Source of the DNA: Opitutus sp. ER46
GTDB taxonomy: Bacteria; Verrucomicrobiota; Verrucomicrobiia; Opitutales; Opitutaceae
Reading direction: 5' to 3'
Length of the DNA stretch: 64,000 bases
Assembly (NCBI RefSeq): GCF_003054705.1
Contig: NZ_QAYX01000017.1
Coordinates: 266,953-330,952 of the forward strand
Part shown: positions 1 to 8,797 of the stretch, one piece after another
How the letters are laid out: the number at the start of each line of letters is the position of its first letter
How positions within the stretch are numbered: the first letter of the stretch is position 1
The notes under the pieces: model-generated
Told to the model about the DNA's origin: nothing
Databases searched by the model: none
What the model saw: the letters and a program-made list of their open reading frames with translations, nothing else
Made by a program: the position numbers and the translations under genes

Positions 1-2
1 GA

Positions 3-1280
3 CGGGACACCGCGCCCGACGAGGCGACCCAGTATGCCCTTTATGCCGGCGTGGTGACGGCGGCGGCCGGCCGGCCGGTCATCATTCGCACGCTGGATGC
101 CGGCGGCGACAAACCCGTGGCGTTCCTGCCCCGGACGACCGAGGCGAACCCGTTTCTCGGCTATCGTGGGGCGCGGCTCTACCGCGAGCATGCCGACCTG
201 ATCCGCACCCAGCTGCGGGCGATCCTGCGCGCGGCTGCCCTCGGGCCGGTCAAGGTTCTCGTCCCGATGATCTCCAGCGTGGAGGAGGCGCGCTTTGTCC
301 GCCAACTGCTCGGCGAGGCGCGGGCCGAACTGGTCGCGCGCGGCGAGGCCGTGCCGGAATCGATCCCGTTCGGCCTGATGATCGAGGTCCCGGCCACTGC
401 GTTCATCCTGGATGAGCTCTGTGCCGAGGCGGACTTCTTCAGCCTCGGGACCAACGATCTCGCCCAATACTTTTCGGCCGCGGATCGGGAGAACCCTCGC
501 GTGGCGGCGTTGCATGACCCGTTGCAGCCGGCATTCGTGCGGCTGCTGCGGCAGATCGTCATGCGGGTGCGCGCCCATGGCCGCTGGATTGGCCTCTGCG
601 GCGAGATGGCCGAGCACCCCGCGGCCCTTCCGCTGCTCGTGGCGCTTGGCCTCGACGAGATCAGTCTGGCCGCCCCCCGCATTCCCGCGACCAAGGCGGC
701 GCTCGCGCGGCTGGAGTATGCCCGGGCGGTTCCGCTGCTGGAGCAGGTGCTTGCCTGCGCGACCCGATCCGCCGTGGACCACGTGCTCAGCCATGCCGCC
801 AGCAACGCCGAACCGCTGTTGCTTCCGGAGCTGGTCCTCAACGATGTGGTGGCCGCGTCCAAGGAGGAGGTCCTCCGCCTTGTGGCCGATGCCCTGCAGG
901 TGGCGGGCCGCACCGACACGCCGGCGGCGATCGAGGCGGCCGTGTGGCGGCGGGAGGAGGCGTACTCCACCGGCTTCGGCGAGGGGTTTGCCCTCCCGCA
1001 CGCGAAGACCGACGCCCTGCGCGCGAACTCAATCGTCCTCGTGCGGCTGCGCACGGCGGTCGAGTGGGGCGCGTTGGACGGCAAACCCGTCGACGTGGTG
1101 ATCTTTCTCGGCATTCGCGCCAGCGACCATGCGCGCGAGCATCTCGCGACGCTGGCCCGGCTCTCCCGGTTGGTGACGCACGACACGTTCCGGGATGCCG
1201 TGCGGCAAGAGCGCGATCCCGCGGCGCTGCTCACCCTGCTTTCTCCCGCTGCCGCGCTACCCGGCAACCCAACTCCCTGA
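3..1280 (+). CDS. PTS Enzyme I (C-terminal part) fused to fructose-type EIIA, 5' partial
   Basis: Phosphoenolpyruvate-protein phosphotransferase of the sugar PTS, cut by the left window edge; the frame is open from base 3 and 425 residues are visible. The first ~235 residues are the PEP-binding TIM barrel of Enzyme I, with RTLDAGGDKP, NPFLGYRGARL, GTNDLAQY and the catalytic-cysteine loop GLCGEMAEHP. The N-terminal domain with the phosphorylated histidine lies outside the window. From about residue 275 to the end is a PTS EIIA type-2 (fructose/mannitol) domain, with the expected phospho-histidine in FALPHAK (about residue 333 of the visible part). The order EI then EIIA is that of E. coli multiphosphoryl transfer proteins (HPr-EI-EIIA), so an HPr domain may precede it, but this cannot be seen. 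No EIIB or EIIC gene follows. The next gene, GH38, starts 28 bp downstream. Confidence 0.93.
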   Translation, partial: RDTAPDEATQYALYAGVVTAAAGRPVIIRTLDAGGDKPVAFLPRTTEANPFLGYRGARLYREHADLIRTQLRAILRAAALGPVKVLVPMISSVEEARFVRQLLGEARAELVARGEAVPESIPFGLMIEVPATAFILDELCAEADFFSLGTNDLAQYFSAADRENPRVAALHDPLQPAFVRLLRQIVMRVRAHGRWIGLCGEMAEHPAALPLLVALGLDEISLAAPRIPATKAALARLEYARAVPLLEQVLACATRSAVDHVLSHAASNAEPLLLPELVLNDVVAASKEEVLRLVADALQVAGRTDTPAAIEAAVWRREEAYSTGFGEGFALPHAKTDALRANSIVLVRLRTAVEWGALDGKPVDVVIFLGIRASDHAREHLATLARLSRLVTHDTFRDAVRQERDPAALLTLLSPAAALPGNPTP

Positions 1281-1308
1281 ACGGTTACGCAAGTCCATTC
1301 CCCCCAAC

Positions 1309-4300
1309 ATGAGTATTCACGTCCCCCGCGTCCTCGGCCTCAGCATCCTCCTGGCTTCGACCTGTTTCGCCGCCGCACCCGTCCCGGGCGAAACGTTTGA
1401 GCGGGCGCCGGCGCGTCCGGTCGACACGGCGCGGGACCGCAATCTCTACGTCGTTGGTTACTCGCACCTCGATACGCAGTGGCGGTGGACGTATCCGCAG
1501 GTGATCCGCCAGTTCATCGGCAACACGTTGAAGGACAATTTCGCGCTGCTGGAGAAGTACCCCAACTACGTCTTCAATTTCAGCGGCTCGCGGCGGTACG
1601 AGATGATGGAGGAGTACTATCCGGCCGAGTTCGCGCGGTTGAAGGACCTCGTCGCCGCCGGGCGCTGGTTTCCGGCCGGATCGTCCGTGGATGAGAACGA
1701 TTCGGTCGTGCCCTCGGCCGAATCGACGCTCCGCCATGTGCTCTATGGAAACGCGTACTTCCGCCGGCATTTCGGCGTGGCGAGCGAGGAGTTCATGCTG
1801 CCCGACTGCTTTGGGTTCCCGTACAGCCTGCCCACGATGCTGGCGCATGCCGGCGTGAAGGGATTCTCCACGCAGAAATTGACCTGGGGCTCGGCCGCCG
1901 GAATCCCGTTCAAGGTCGGCGTGTGGATCGGGCCGGATGGCAACTCGGTCGTGGCTGCGCTCGACCCCGGGGCCTACACCGGGCGCGTCCGGACCGATCT
2001 GAGCGCGAGCGAATCCTGGCTGAAACGTATCAATGCCACGGGCGCGCAATCCGGCGCGTTTGTCGATTACCACTACTTCGGCACCGGCGACCAAGGTGGC
2101 GCGCCGGACGAGGAGTCGGTTCGCTGGGTGGAACAGAGCATCGCGGGCAAGGGCCCCGTGCGGGTGATTCCGGCGAAGGCGGACCAATTGTTCCTCGACC
2201 TCTCGCCGGAACAACGGGCGAAGCTGCCGCAATACCGCGGCGAGTTGCTGCTCACGCAGCATTCGGCCGGCTCGATTACCTCCGCCGCCTACATGAAGCG
2301 GTGGAACCGAAAGAATGAGCTGCTGGCCGACGCGGCGGAGCGTGCCGCCGTCACGGCCGACTGGCTGGGCGCCGCGCGCTATCCCGCCGCGAAGCTCTAC
2401 CGCGCGTGGGACCTCGTCCTCGGCTCCCAGATGCACGACATGCTGCCCGGCACGAGCGTGCCCAAGGCGTACGAGTTCTGTTGGAACGACGAGATTCTGG
2501 CCGCGAACCAGTATGCGGCGGTGCTCGAGCACTCGGTCGGGGGCATCGCCGCCGGCCTCGACACGCGGGCGCAGGGCGTGGCGCTCGTCGTCTACAACCC
2601 GCTGGGGTTCGCCCGCGAGGATGTGGTCGAGGCGGCAGTCACGTTCCCCGCCGGCGCGCCGGCGCACGTCCGCGTGCGGGCACCCGATGGCCACGACCTT
2701 CCGGTCCAGGTGCTGCGCCGGGACGGCAACACGCTGCACGTCGCCTTCGTGGCGGGGCTTGCCCCCGTGAGTTTCGCGACGTTTGACGTGACCGGCGCCG
2801 ACACGGCCGCCGCCTCGGATGGCACGCTGAAGATCAGTGCGTCGGCTTTGGAGAACGCCCGCTATCGGGTGGCCGTGGATGCGCAGGGTGATATCGCCTC
2901 CGTCCACGACAAGGTCGCCAACCGGGAGCTGCTCGCAGGTCCTTCGCGCCTGGCGTTTCAGTTTGAACGACCCCGGGAGTACCCGGCTTGGAACATGGAT
3001 TGGGAGGACCGGCAGAAACCGCCGCGGGGCTTTGTCTCAGGCCCGGCCCAGGTGAGGATCGTCGAGTCGGGACCGGTGCGCGTGGCCCTGGAAATCACCC
3101 GGGAGACGGATGGATCACGCTTTGTGCAGACGGTGCGGCTCGCCCGTGGCGGGGCGGGCGATCGCGTGGAGGTCGCCACACGCATCGACTGGCAGACCCG
3201 CGAGTCGTCGCTCAAGGCCGTGTTCCCGCTGACCGTCAGCAATCCCATGGCAACGTACGATTCGCAGGTGGGCACGCTCGACCGCGGCAACAACGAGCCG
3301 AAGAAGTACGAGGTGCCGCAGCACCAGTGGTTCAACCTCGACGCGCCGGATCAGAGCTACGGCGTGGCGGTGCTCAACGACTCGAAGTTCGGCTCGGACA
3401 AACCCGATGATGCGACGCTGCGGTTGACTCTGCTCTACACGCCAGCGACGCGGGACCGGTACCAGGACCAGGCCACGCAGGACTTTGGCCGGCATGAGAT
3501 CCTGTATGCCATCACGGGCCACGCCGGCGACTGGCGGCGTGGACAGGTGCCGCAGAGCGCTGCGCGGCTGAATCAGCCCATGCTGGCATTCACGACGCCA
3601 TCGCACCCGGGCGCGCTCGGCCGCGGCGTCTCACTCTTCCAAGTGACCGCGGAGAACGTGCTTCTGCAGGCCGTGAAGAAGGCGGAGCAGGGCGACGAGA
3701 TCGTCGTTCGTTTCCGGGAGCTTTCCGGCACCGCGGCAAAGGGCGTGCGGCTCCGTGCCGCCGGCGCCATTGCCGCGGCGCGCGAGGTCGATGGGCAGGA
3801 GCGGCCGCTGGCCGGGGCGACGATCGACCACGGCGAGCTGGTCTTCGACCTGCAGGGCTACGGCCTTCGTGCTTTTGCGCTGAAGTTGGATCCGGCGAAG
3901 TCCCTCGTGACCCCGACGGCGTCGCAACCTGTGCCGCTGACCTTCACCGACGACGTGGTGAGCACCAACGCCAAGCGTACCGACGGCAGTTTCGACTCCG
4001 CCGGGCGCGCGCTTCCGGCCGAGCAGTTGCCCGCGACGATCGTGAGCGAGGGCGTCGAGTTCCAGATGGGCCCGACGCAGGACGGCCGCGCCAATGCGCT
4101 CACCGCCCGGGGCCAGCGCATCGCGCTGCCGGCGGGCTTCGATCGCGTCTACCTACTGGCGGCGGCGGACGGCGACACGACCGGCGTGTTCCGGATCGAT
4201 GACCGCTCCACGGAGCTGCGCGTGCAGGACTGGACGGGTTACATCGGACAATGGGACAACCGCCTTTGGGCCGGCACCGTGCGTGAAATCGCGTTCAGTT

Positions 4301-5625
4301 GGTTCAACCCGCTCGCCGGTCTGGCTCCCGGCTTTAGCAAGCCCGCGACCGTCGCGTGGTACGCTTCGCACCGCCACAGCGCGCAAGGTGACGACCACTA
4401 CCAGTACAGCTACCTGTTCAAGTACGCACTCGAGGTCCCGGCGGGGGCCAAGACGCTCACGTTGCCCGATAATCCGCGAATCCGTGTCCTGGCGATCTCG
4501 GTCGCGCGTGATGATCACGCGCAGGCCAAGGCCGCCACGCCGTTGTTCGACACGATGCGCGATCATCTGCCTGAAGCGCCTCGCGTGTCGCCGGCAGGTG
4601 GCACGTTCGATGATTCGCTGGCGGTGACGTTGCAGCCGCCGCTTTACTGGCGGCAGGGCGGCTTGCGTTACACGCTCGACGGCTCGAAGCCGACCGCGGC
4701 GTCCCCGGTCTACAGCGGCCCGGTAACCGTTCATCATGATGTCGTCGTGTCCGCCGCGGAGTTTGATGCCGCCGGCCGTTCCGGCCCGGTGGCTTCGGCC
4801 ACCCTTCGGATCACCGACCGCACCGCGCCGCGCCTCCTCGAGGCTTGTGGCACGTCCACGAGCCCGCTGGTGCGGCTCACCTTCTCGGAGCCGGTCGATC
4901 CCAGCACGGCGGAGGTCGCGGCCAACTACGCGGTCAGTGGCGCCGAGGTGCGCGCGGCCAAGCTGATGGCCGATGGCCATACGGTGATGCTGACGCTCGC
5001 GGCGCCCGTGGCTGGTCCCGGCGACGTGACGGTGCGCGCGGTCCTGGACCGCGCGCCCACTCCGAACCGCCTGGCGGAACAGACCCTCAAGCTGCAGGTG
5101 GTTCGCCCGGTGCTTGTCCGCGAGGGCGCGGTCGCCGGCGGAAGTGAGGAGGTCGCCTTGCCCGCGGGCTTCGCGAAGCGCGGCCGGTCCTGGACGATCA
5201 ACGGATTCGTCCGCACCGAGCAGCCGGTGGCCAACCGCACAATGCTGTTCGGTTTCGGCCGCCTGGACGTGAAGGGCCGCGACGGGGTCGGCCGGTATTT
5301 CGGCAACTTCGCCAACGGACTCCATTTTTGGATGGGCCGTCCGCGCATCGAACTGGAGAGCAATGTCGAGCTGAAGCCCGGCGTCTGGCAGATGCTGACC
5401 GCGACGTACGATGGCCGCACCTTGCGCATGTACGTGGACGGCCAGGACGTGGGCGCGATCGACACCGAACTCGGCAACGACGAGGACATGCTGCGGCTCG
5501 CGCCGCTGGATCCGTGGGACAACGAACGGAAGTTCAAGGGGCAGATTCAGCAGGTGAGTGCGTGGGACGGCGTCCTGTCAGTCGCTGCGATCGAGGTGCT
5601 CAAGGCGGCGGGACCGCAACGATGA
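1309..5625 (+). CDS. secreted GH38 alpha-mannosidase with C-terminal accessory domains
   Basis: Predicted exported alpha-mannosidase of 1438 residues, much longer than a bare GH38 enzyme. A signal peptide (residues ~1-22, ending CFAAA) starts at the ATG at 1309; the frame is open further upstream but that part overlaps the previous gene. The catalytic domain shows the zinc ligands H53 and D55 in SHLDTQWRW, the nucleophile region LPDCFGFPY (D166) and the later HDMLPGTS motif (H376). GH38 middle and C-terminal beta domains follow to about residue 860. Next come a chitobiase/hexosaminidase C-terminal type domain (~1090-1170, YTLDGSKPT), an Ig-like domain (~1172-1265, LTFSEPVDPST) and a concanavalin/LamG-type domain (~1275-1435, YVDGQDVG). 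The accessory domains suggest carbohydrate binding at the cell surface or outside the cell; substrate linkage is not determined. Its stop overlaps the next start by 4 bp. Confidence 0.93.
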   Translation: MSIHVPRVLGLSILLASTCFAAAPVPGETFERAPARPVDTARDRNLYVVGYSHLDTQWRWTYPQVIRQFIGNTLKDNFALLEKYPNYVFNFSGSRRYEMMEEYYPAEFARLKDLVAAGRWFPAGSSVDENDSVVPSAESTLRHVLYGNAYFRRHFGVASEEFMLPDCFGFPYSLPTMLAHAGVKGFSTQKLTWGSAAGIPFKVGVWIGPDGNSVVAALDPGAYTGRVRTDLSASESWLKRINATGAQSGAFVDYHYFGTGDQGGAPDEESVRWVEQSIAGKGPVRVIPAKADQLFLDLSPEQRAKLPQYRGELLLTQHSAGSITSAAYMKRWNRKNELLADAAERAAVTADWLGAARYPAAKLYRAWDLVLGSQMHDMLPGTSVPKAYEFCWNDEILAANQYAAVLEHSVGGIAAGLDTRAQGVALVVYNPLGFAREDVVEAAVTFPAGAPAHVRVRAPDGHDLPVQVLRRDGNTLHVAFVAGLAPVSFATFDVTGADTAAASDGTLKISASALENARYRVAVDAQGDIASVHDKVANRELLAGPSRLAFQFERPREYPAWNMDWEDRQKPPRGFVSGPAQVRIVESGPVRVALEITRETDGSRFVQTVRLARGGAGDRVEVATRIDWQTRESSLKAVFPLTVSNPMATYDSQVGTLDRGNNEPKKYEVPQHQWFNLDAPDQSYGVAVLNDSKFGSDKPDDATLRLTLLYTPATRDRYQDQATQDFGRHEILYAITGHAGDWRRGQVPQSAARLNQPMLAFTTPSHPGALGRGVSLFQVTAENVLLQAVKKAEQGDEIVVRFRELSGTAAKGVRLRAAGAIAAAREVDGQERPLAGATIDHGELVFDLQGYGLRAFALKLDPAKSLVTPTASQPVPLTFTDDVVSTNAKRTDGSFDSAGRALPAEQLPATIVSEGVEFQMGPTQDGRANALTARGQRIALPAGFDRVYLLAAADGDTTGVFRIDDRSTELRVQDWTGYIGQWDNRLWAGTVREIAFSWFNPLAGLAPGFSKPATVAWYASHRHSAQGDDHYQYSYLFKYALEVPAGAKTLTLPDNPRIRVLAISVARDDHAQAKAATPLFDTMRDHLPEAPRVSPAGGTFDDSLAVTLQPPLYWRQGGLRYTLDGSKPTAASPVYSGPVTVHHDVVVSAAEFDAAGRSGPVASATLRITDRTAPRLLEACGTSTSPLVRLTFSEPVDPSTAEVAANYAVSGAEVRAAKLMADGHTVMLTLAAPVAGPGDVTVRAVLDRAPTPNRLAEQTLKLQVVRPVLVREGAVAGGSEEVALPAGFAKRGRSWTINGFVRTEQPVANRTMLFGFGRLDVKGRDGVGRYFGNFANGLHFWMGRPRIELESNVELKPGVWQMLTATYDGRTLRMYVDGQDVGAIDTELGNDEDMLRLAPLDPWDNERKFKGQIQQVSAWDGVLSVAAIEVLKAAGPQR

Positions 5626-6809
5626 TGCGATTCGCGCATATCGCAGTGCGGCTGGCTGGGTACCGCCCGGTTCGTTCGGTGCTGGCGGTGCTTGGCCTGG
5701 CGCTCTTTGGCTCGGCTGCTGTCGCACACCCGGGATACCTGACCTCGGCCCGGGCGGTCATTGGCACCGAGGGCACGTGTCGCGTGGCGGTGACCTGCGA
5801 CGTGCTGGCGCTCGCGCTGAACGATCTGTCGGACCGTGTGCCTGACCGGGCAATGCTCGAGTTGCTCGACGGCCCGCGGGCCGAGTTGGACCGCCAGTTG
5901 CAGGACGCGAGCCGGCGCTTCCTGCGGCATTCGCGGGTGCTGGCCGACGGCCGCGAGCTGCCGCTCGAGGCCGACCGGTTTCCTGCGGCCGCCGACCTGC
6001 TCAAACCCGGCGCGCCGCACCGCCTGCAACGCCTGCCGGTGCTCGCGACCGCCGAGTTCTCCTGCGTGCTGCCTCCGGGAACGCGGCAGGTGGCGTTTGA
6101 GTTTCCGGACGTCATTGGCGCCGTCGTCCTGACCGTGGAACGGCCCGGCGAAGAGGCCTACGCCGAGTCGGTGCCGCCGGGGACGCGCAGCCTGGAACTG
6201 CCGCTCGCGCTGGACGCCACGCGGTCGGCGACGGGCCGGCCCTGGCGGGCAAGGTTGGCCGGATACGGCAGCTATGTGCGACTGGGGTTCGTGCATATTT
6301 TCCCTCTTGGCCTCGATCATGTGCTGTTCGTGTTGGGACTGTTCCTGTTGGGCGGCCGGCTTTCCGGACTGTTGTGGCAGGTGACGGCTTTTACGGTGGC
6401 GCACAGTGCGACGCTCGCGCTGGCGCTCTACGGCGTGTTCAAGGCGCCGGATGCGGTGGTCGAGCCGCTGATCGCGGCTTCGATCGTCCTCGTGGCAATC
6501 GACAACCTGCGGGGAGGGGAGCTGCGGTGGTGGCGCGTGGCCGTCGTATTCGCGTTCGGCCTGGTTCACGGCATGGGCTTTGCCGGGGCGCTGCAGGAAC
6601 TCGGGCTGCCGCGGGCCGAATTCGTGCCCGCGTTGGTGGGGTTCAATGCGGGCGTGGAACTCGGCCAGCTTGCCGTCATCGCATTGGCCTTCCTAGCGGT
6701 CGGCTGGGCGCGTGCGTGGCCTCGGTACCGGCGCTGGGTGGTCGTGCCCGCGTCGCTGGCCATTGGTGCCGTCGCGCTGTTCTGGACGGTTGAGCGCGTG
6801 ATCGCGTAG
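5622..6809 (+). CDS. HupE/UreJ_2-type membrane protein
   Basis: Predicted inner-membrane protein of 395 residues. A signal peptide (ending around SAAVAHPGY) precedes a soluble, probably periplasmic region (~40-215). The C-terminal half is a polytopic HupE/UreJ_2-like region with conserved histidines: FVHIFPLGLDHVLFVLG, TVAHSATLALA and VHGMGFAGAL. HupE/UreJ proteins are linked to nickel or other metal uptake, but this longer two-part form is widespread without a proven substrate, and no hydrogenase or urease gene is present here. The start ATG at 5622 sits inside the stop of the GH38 gene (ATGA overlap), suggesting translational coupling; a second ATG follows directly at 5625. Confidence 0.85.
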   Translation: MMRFAHIAVRLAGYRPVRSVLAVLGLALFGSAAVAHPGYLTSARAVIGTEGTCRVAVTCDVLALALNDLSDRVPDRAMLELLDGPRAELDRQLQDASRRFLRHSRVLADGRELPLEADRFPAAADLLKPGAPHRLQRLPVLATAEFSCVLPPGTRQVAFEFPDVIGAVVLTVERPGEEAYAESVPPGTRSLELPLALDATRSATGRPWRARLAGYGSYVRLGFVHIFPLGLDHVLFVLGLFLLGGRLSGLLWQVTAFTVAHSATLALALYGVFKAPDAVVEPLIAASIVLVAIDNLRGGELRWWRVAVVFAFGLVHGMGFAGALQELGLPRAEFVPALVGFNAGVELGQLAVIALAFLAVGWARAWPRYRRWVVVPASLAIGAVALFWTVERVIA

Positions 6810-6823
6810 TTGCCCGCTGGACA

Positions 6824-6852
6824 CAAAAAAGGCCGGGGGCAAATCCCGGCCT
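6824..6852 (-). terminator. rho-independent terminator of the small-protein gene
   Basis: Read on the minus strand, a GGCCGGG/CCCGGCC stem (arms 6831-6837 and 6845-6851) is followed directly by a run of six T (6825-6830 as A on the plus strand). It lies 19 bp past the stop of the minus-strand gene ending at 6871. It also separates that gene from the convergent HupE gene. Confidence 0.85.
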
Positions 6853-6870
6853 CGGACGCCGCGGGGCGGC

Positions 6871-7086
6871 TTACCCTTTCGCGAGCTGCTTTCGCAACTG
6901 GTCGAAGATCGAGTCCATCTGCGGCGTGGGCGCCAGTTCCTCCGGATGCGCCGCGAGCCGGTTTTGAATGGCCACGAAGTCTTCCGCGGTCTGCCGACAT
7001 AGCGCGGAATCGCCGGGATTGGCCGACTGCCGGCCGACTTCGGACGTGAGCCTGCTGGTCTGGTTGATCCGATCCACGGGATTCAT
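6871..7086 (-). CDS. small hypothetical protein (71 aa)
   Basis: An unrecognised, predicted soluble protein of 71 residues starting MNPVDRINQTSR and ending FDQLRKQLAKG. It has no signal peptide or membrane segment; the content is mostly polar with a predicted helical C-terminal half and a single cysteine. The case for a real gene rests on its position: 62 bp downstream of the carboxypeptidase gene on the same strand and followed by a clear intrinsic terminator. No function can be assigned. Confidence 0.6.
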   Translation of the reverse strand: MNPVDRINQTSRLTSEVGRQSANPGDSALCRQTAEDFVAIQNRLAAHPEELAPTPQMDSIFDQLRKQLAKG

Positions 7087-7148
7087 GGCCGCCGAGTTAG
7101 GCAGGGATCATTCGCAAAATACAGGTGAAAATCCGCCGGGTGGCGAAA

Positions 7149-8219
7149 CTACTTCCTCGGGAGCGGAAAAGTGATGCTCGGCTGCTCCGGCGTTCCCGCC
7201 GGCGCCGAGGGAGAGCCGGCGGCAGGGGCGGCCCGCCCGGGCTCGATGGCGATCACTGCGGGTTTTACGTATTTGGCGCGTTCGGACGCAAACGTGGGGC
7301 CTTCAGTCGGCAGCGCAGCGAACGCGCGCTCGAGCGTCTCGATGGTCTTGCGGTCCCGCGAACGACCGTAGTCGAGCTGACCACCGGGCCCGAGGGCGCC
7401 CATGATGACCACAATCACGCGCCGGCCATTGCGTTCGGCCGTGGCGCTCAGGCAGTACCCGGCATCCTTCGTGAATCCCGTCTTCAGCCCATCCACGCCG
7501 TCAACTTCACCGACGAGCTTGTTGTGGTTTACCATCTGTAGCGGGCCCTGCTTGCGGAGCGGGCCAAAGTCGCGCTGACGGACCGACGAGTACTTCAGGA
7601 CATCAGTGTGGAGCAGCAGATGCCGGCAGAGCACCGCGAAATCCCGCGCCGTCGTGATGTCGCCGTCGGCGGTGCGGCGGGTGGAGGGCGGCAGTCCGTG
7701 CGGCGAACGAAAGGTCGTCTTCGTCATGCCGAGTTCGCGGGCCTTCTGGTTCATCAACGCGACGAACGCGTCCCGCGAACCGGCGGAGACGCGCGCCAGG
7801 GCATGGGCGGCGTCGTTCGCGGACTGGATCATCATCGCGTAGATGAGCTCCTCGACCGTGAAGCTCTCCCGGGGATCGAGGTAAACCTGCGTTCCACCCA
7901 TTCCGCAGTCGGACTTGTCGATCTTTACGACCGTATCGAGGCTGAGGTTGCCGGCGGCGAGTTTGTCCGCGAGGACTGCATACGTCATCAACTTGGTCAT
8001 GCTGGCCGGCGCGCCCACCTCGTCGGCATTCTCTTCCACCAGTACCGCTCCGGACGTGGCGTCCGTGGCGATGATGCTGCGGTAGGTAGGCTGGGCCTTG
8101 GCGGCACCGGACTTGGCGCGGGCGCCGGCGGCGTGAGCGGCCGGCAGCGCGGCCACCACCGCGACGAGGACAAGGAGTCCACCGAGGATGCGGGTGCGGA
8201 AGCGAGACGAGAAAACCAT
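7149..8219 (-). CDS. D-alanyl-D-alanine carboxypeptidase (S11 family)
   Basis: Penicillin-binding serine carboxypeptidase of the DacA/PBP5 type, which trims the terminal D-Ala from peptidoglycan stem peptides in the periplasm; 356 residues. A signal peptide or N-terminal anchor covers residues ~1-31 (LVLVAVVAALPAAHAAG). The three active-site motifs are present: SMTK (S73, K76), SAN (S133) and KTG (K246). The C-terminus after ~310 is a proline/alanine-rich tail, not the usual PBP5 C-terminal beta domain or amphipathic membrane helix, so it may be soluble or anchored only by its N-terminus. It is transcribed divergently from the DUF4405/two-component genes. Confidence 0.93.
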   Translation of the reverse strand: MVFSSRFRTRILGGLLVLVAVVAALPAAHAAGARAKSGAAKAQPTYRSIIATDATSGAVLVEENADEVGAPASMTKLMTYAVLADKLAAGNLSLDTVVKIDKSDCGMGGTQVYLDPRESFTVEELIYAMMIQSANDAAHALARVSAGSRDAFVALMNQKARELGMTKTTFRSPHGLPPSTRRTADGDITTARDFAVLCRHLLLHTDVLKYSSVRQRDFGPLRKQGPLQMVNHNKLVGEVDGVDGLKTGFTKDAGYCLSATAERNGRRVIVVIMGALGPGGQLDYGRSRDRKTIETLERAFAALPTEGPTFASERAKYVKPAVIAIEPGRAAPAAGSPSAPAGTPEQPSITFPLPRK

Positions 8220-8347
8220 CCGCGCGACAAAGGGGAATTTCGTCCGCCGGGCGAGTCAAAAGGCGGGGCGGCCGAAGGGTGGCTGGTTGACCTTTGGTGG
8301 CAAAGGGTTAGGCGCTGCCGGAGCGGCGTGGCCAATTCTTCGCCGGC

Positions 8348-8381
8348 GTAATGCGGCCGTAATGTTCGATCCGGTAATCTT
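8348..8381 (+). promoter_or_regulatory. candidate OmpR-type direct-repeat site
   Basis: Three GTAAT half-sites stand at 8348, 8359 and 8374, i.e. spaced 11 and 15 bp, just before the start at 8394 of the operon encoding an OmpR-family regulator. An 11-bp direct-repeat spacing is typical of OmpR/PhoB-family binding sites. Autoregulation is inferred, not shown. Confidence 0.35.
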
Positions 8382-8393
8382 GGCGCCTCGAAC

Positions 8394-8726
8394 ATGAATG
8401 CGTCTCTTCCTTCCAAGCCTTCGCTCTCTCCCTTTGTGGCGGTCGCCTTTGCCGTGATCTCCATCACCGGCGTGCTCCTGTTCTTCCACGTGAAGAACGG
8501 CCCGATCATGGTGCTGCACGAATGGTTCGGCTGGGCCTTCGTCATCGCGGGCGCCGTCCACGTGCTGCTGAACTGGCGCCCGCTGCTCGGCTATCTGAAG
8601 CTCCGGCGCGGCGTGCTGTCGCTCACGGTTGCGCTCGTGCTGGTGGTCGCGCTCGGCGCGCTGGGCTGGAATCACCGCGGCGGGCCGCATGGCCGCCCTA
8701 TGGTGGCGCAGGGCGGCACCCCGTGA
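8394..8726 (+). CDS. DUF4405 membrane protein
   Basis: Small inner-membrane protein of 110 residues with two or three hydrophobic segments. The LHEWFGW and AVHVLLNWR motifs are typical of DUF4405, which resembles part of cytochrome b561-like membrane proteins with conserved histidines. The C-terminus is a short His/Gly-rich tail (NHRGGPHGRP). Function is unknown; histidines in two membrane segments would allow haem or metal binding. It precedes the response regulator by 71 bp and may share its transcript. Confidence 0.75.
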   Translation: MNASLPSKPSLSPFVAVAFAVISITGVLLFFHVKNGPIMVLHEWFGWAFVIAGAVHVLLNWRPLLGYLKLRRGVLSLTVALVLVVALGALGWNHRGGPHGRPMVAQGGTP

Positions 8727-8797
8727 GCGGGGCGGGATCCGAGTGCCGGCACGCCGCCGGCTTCCCATCGGCCGGAGAGCTGCTACGCTCCCGGGCC

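Noticed and set aside
5622..6809. Part of a hydrogenase or urease operon (HupE/UreJ)
   Set aside because: No hydrogenase or urease structural or maturation gene is in the neighbourhood; the family name does not prove the role.
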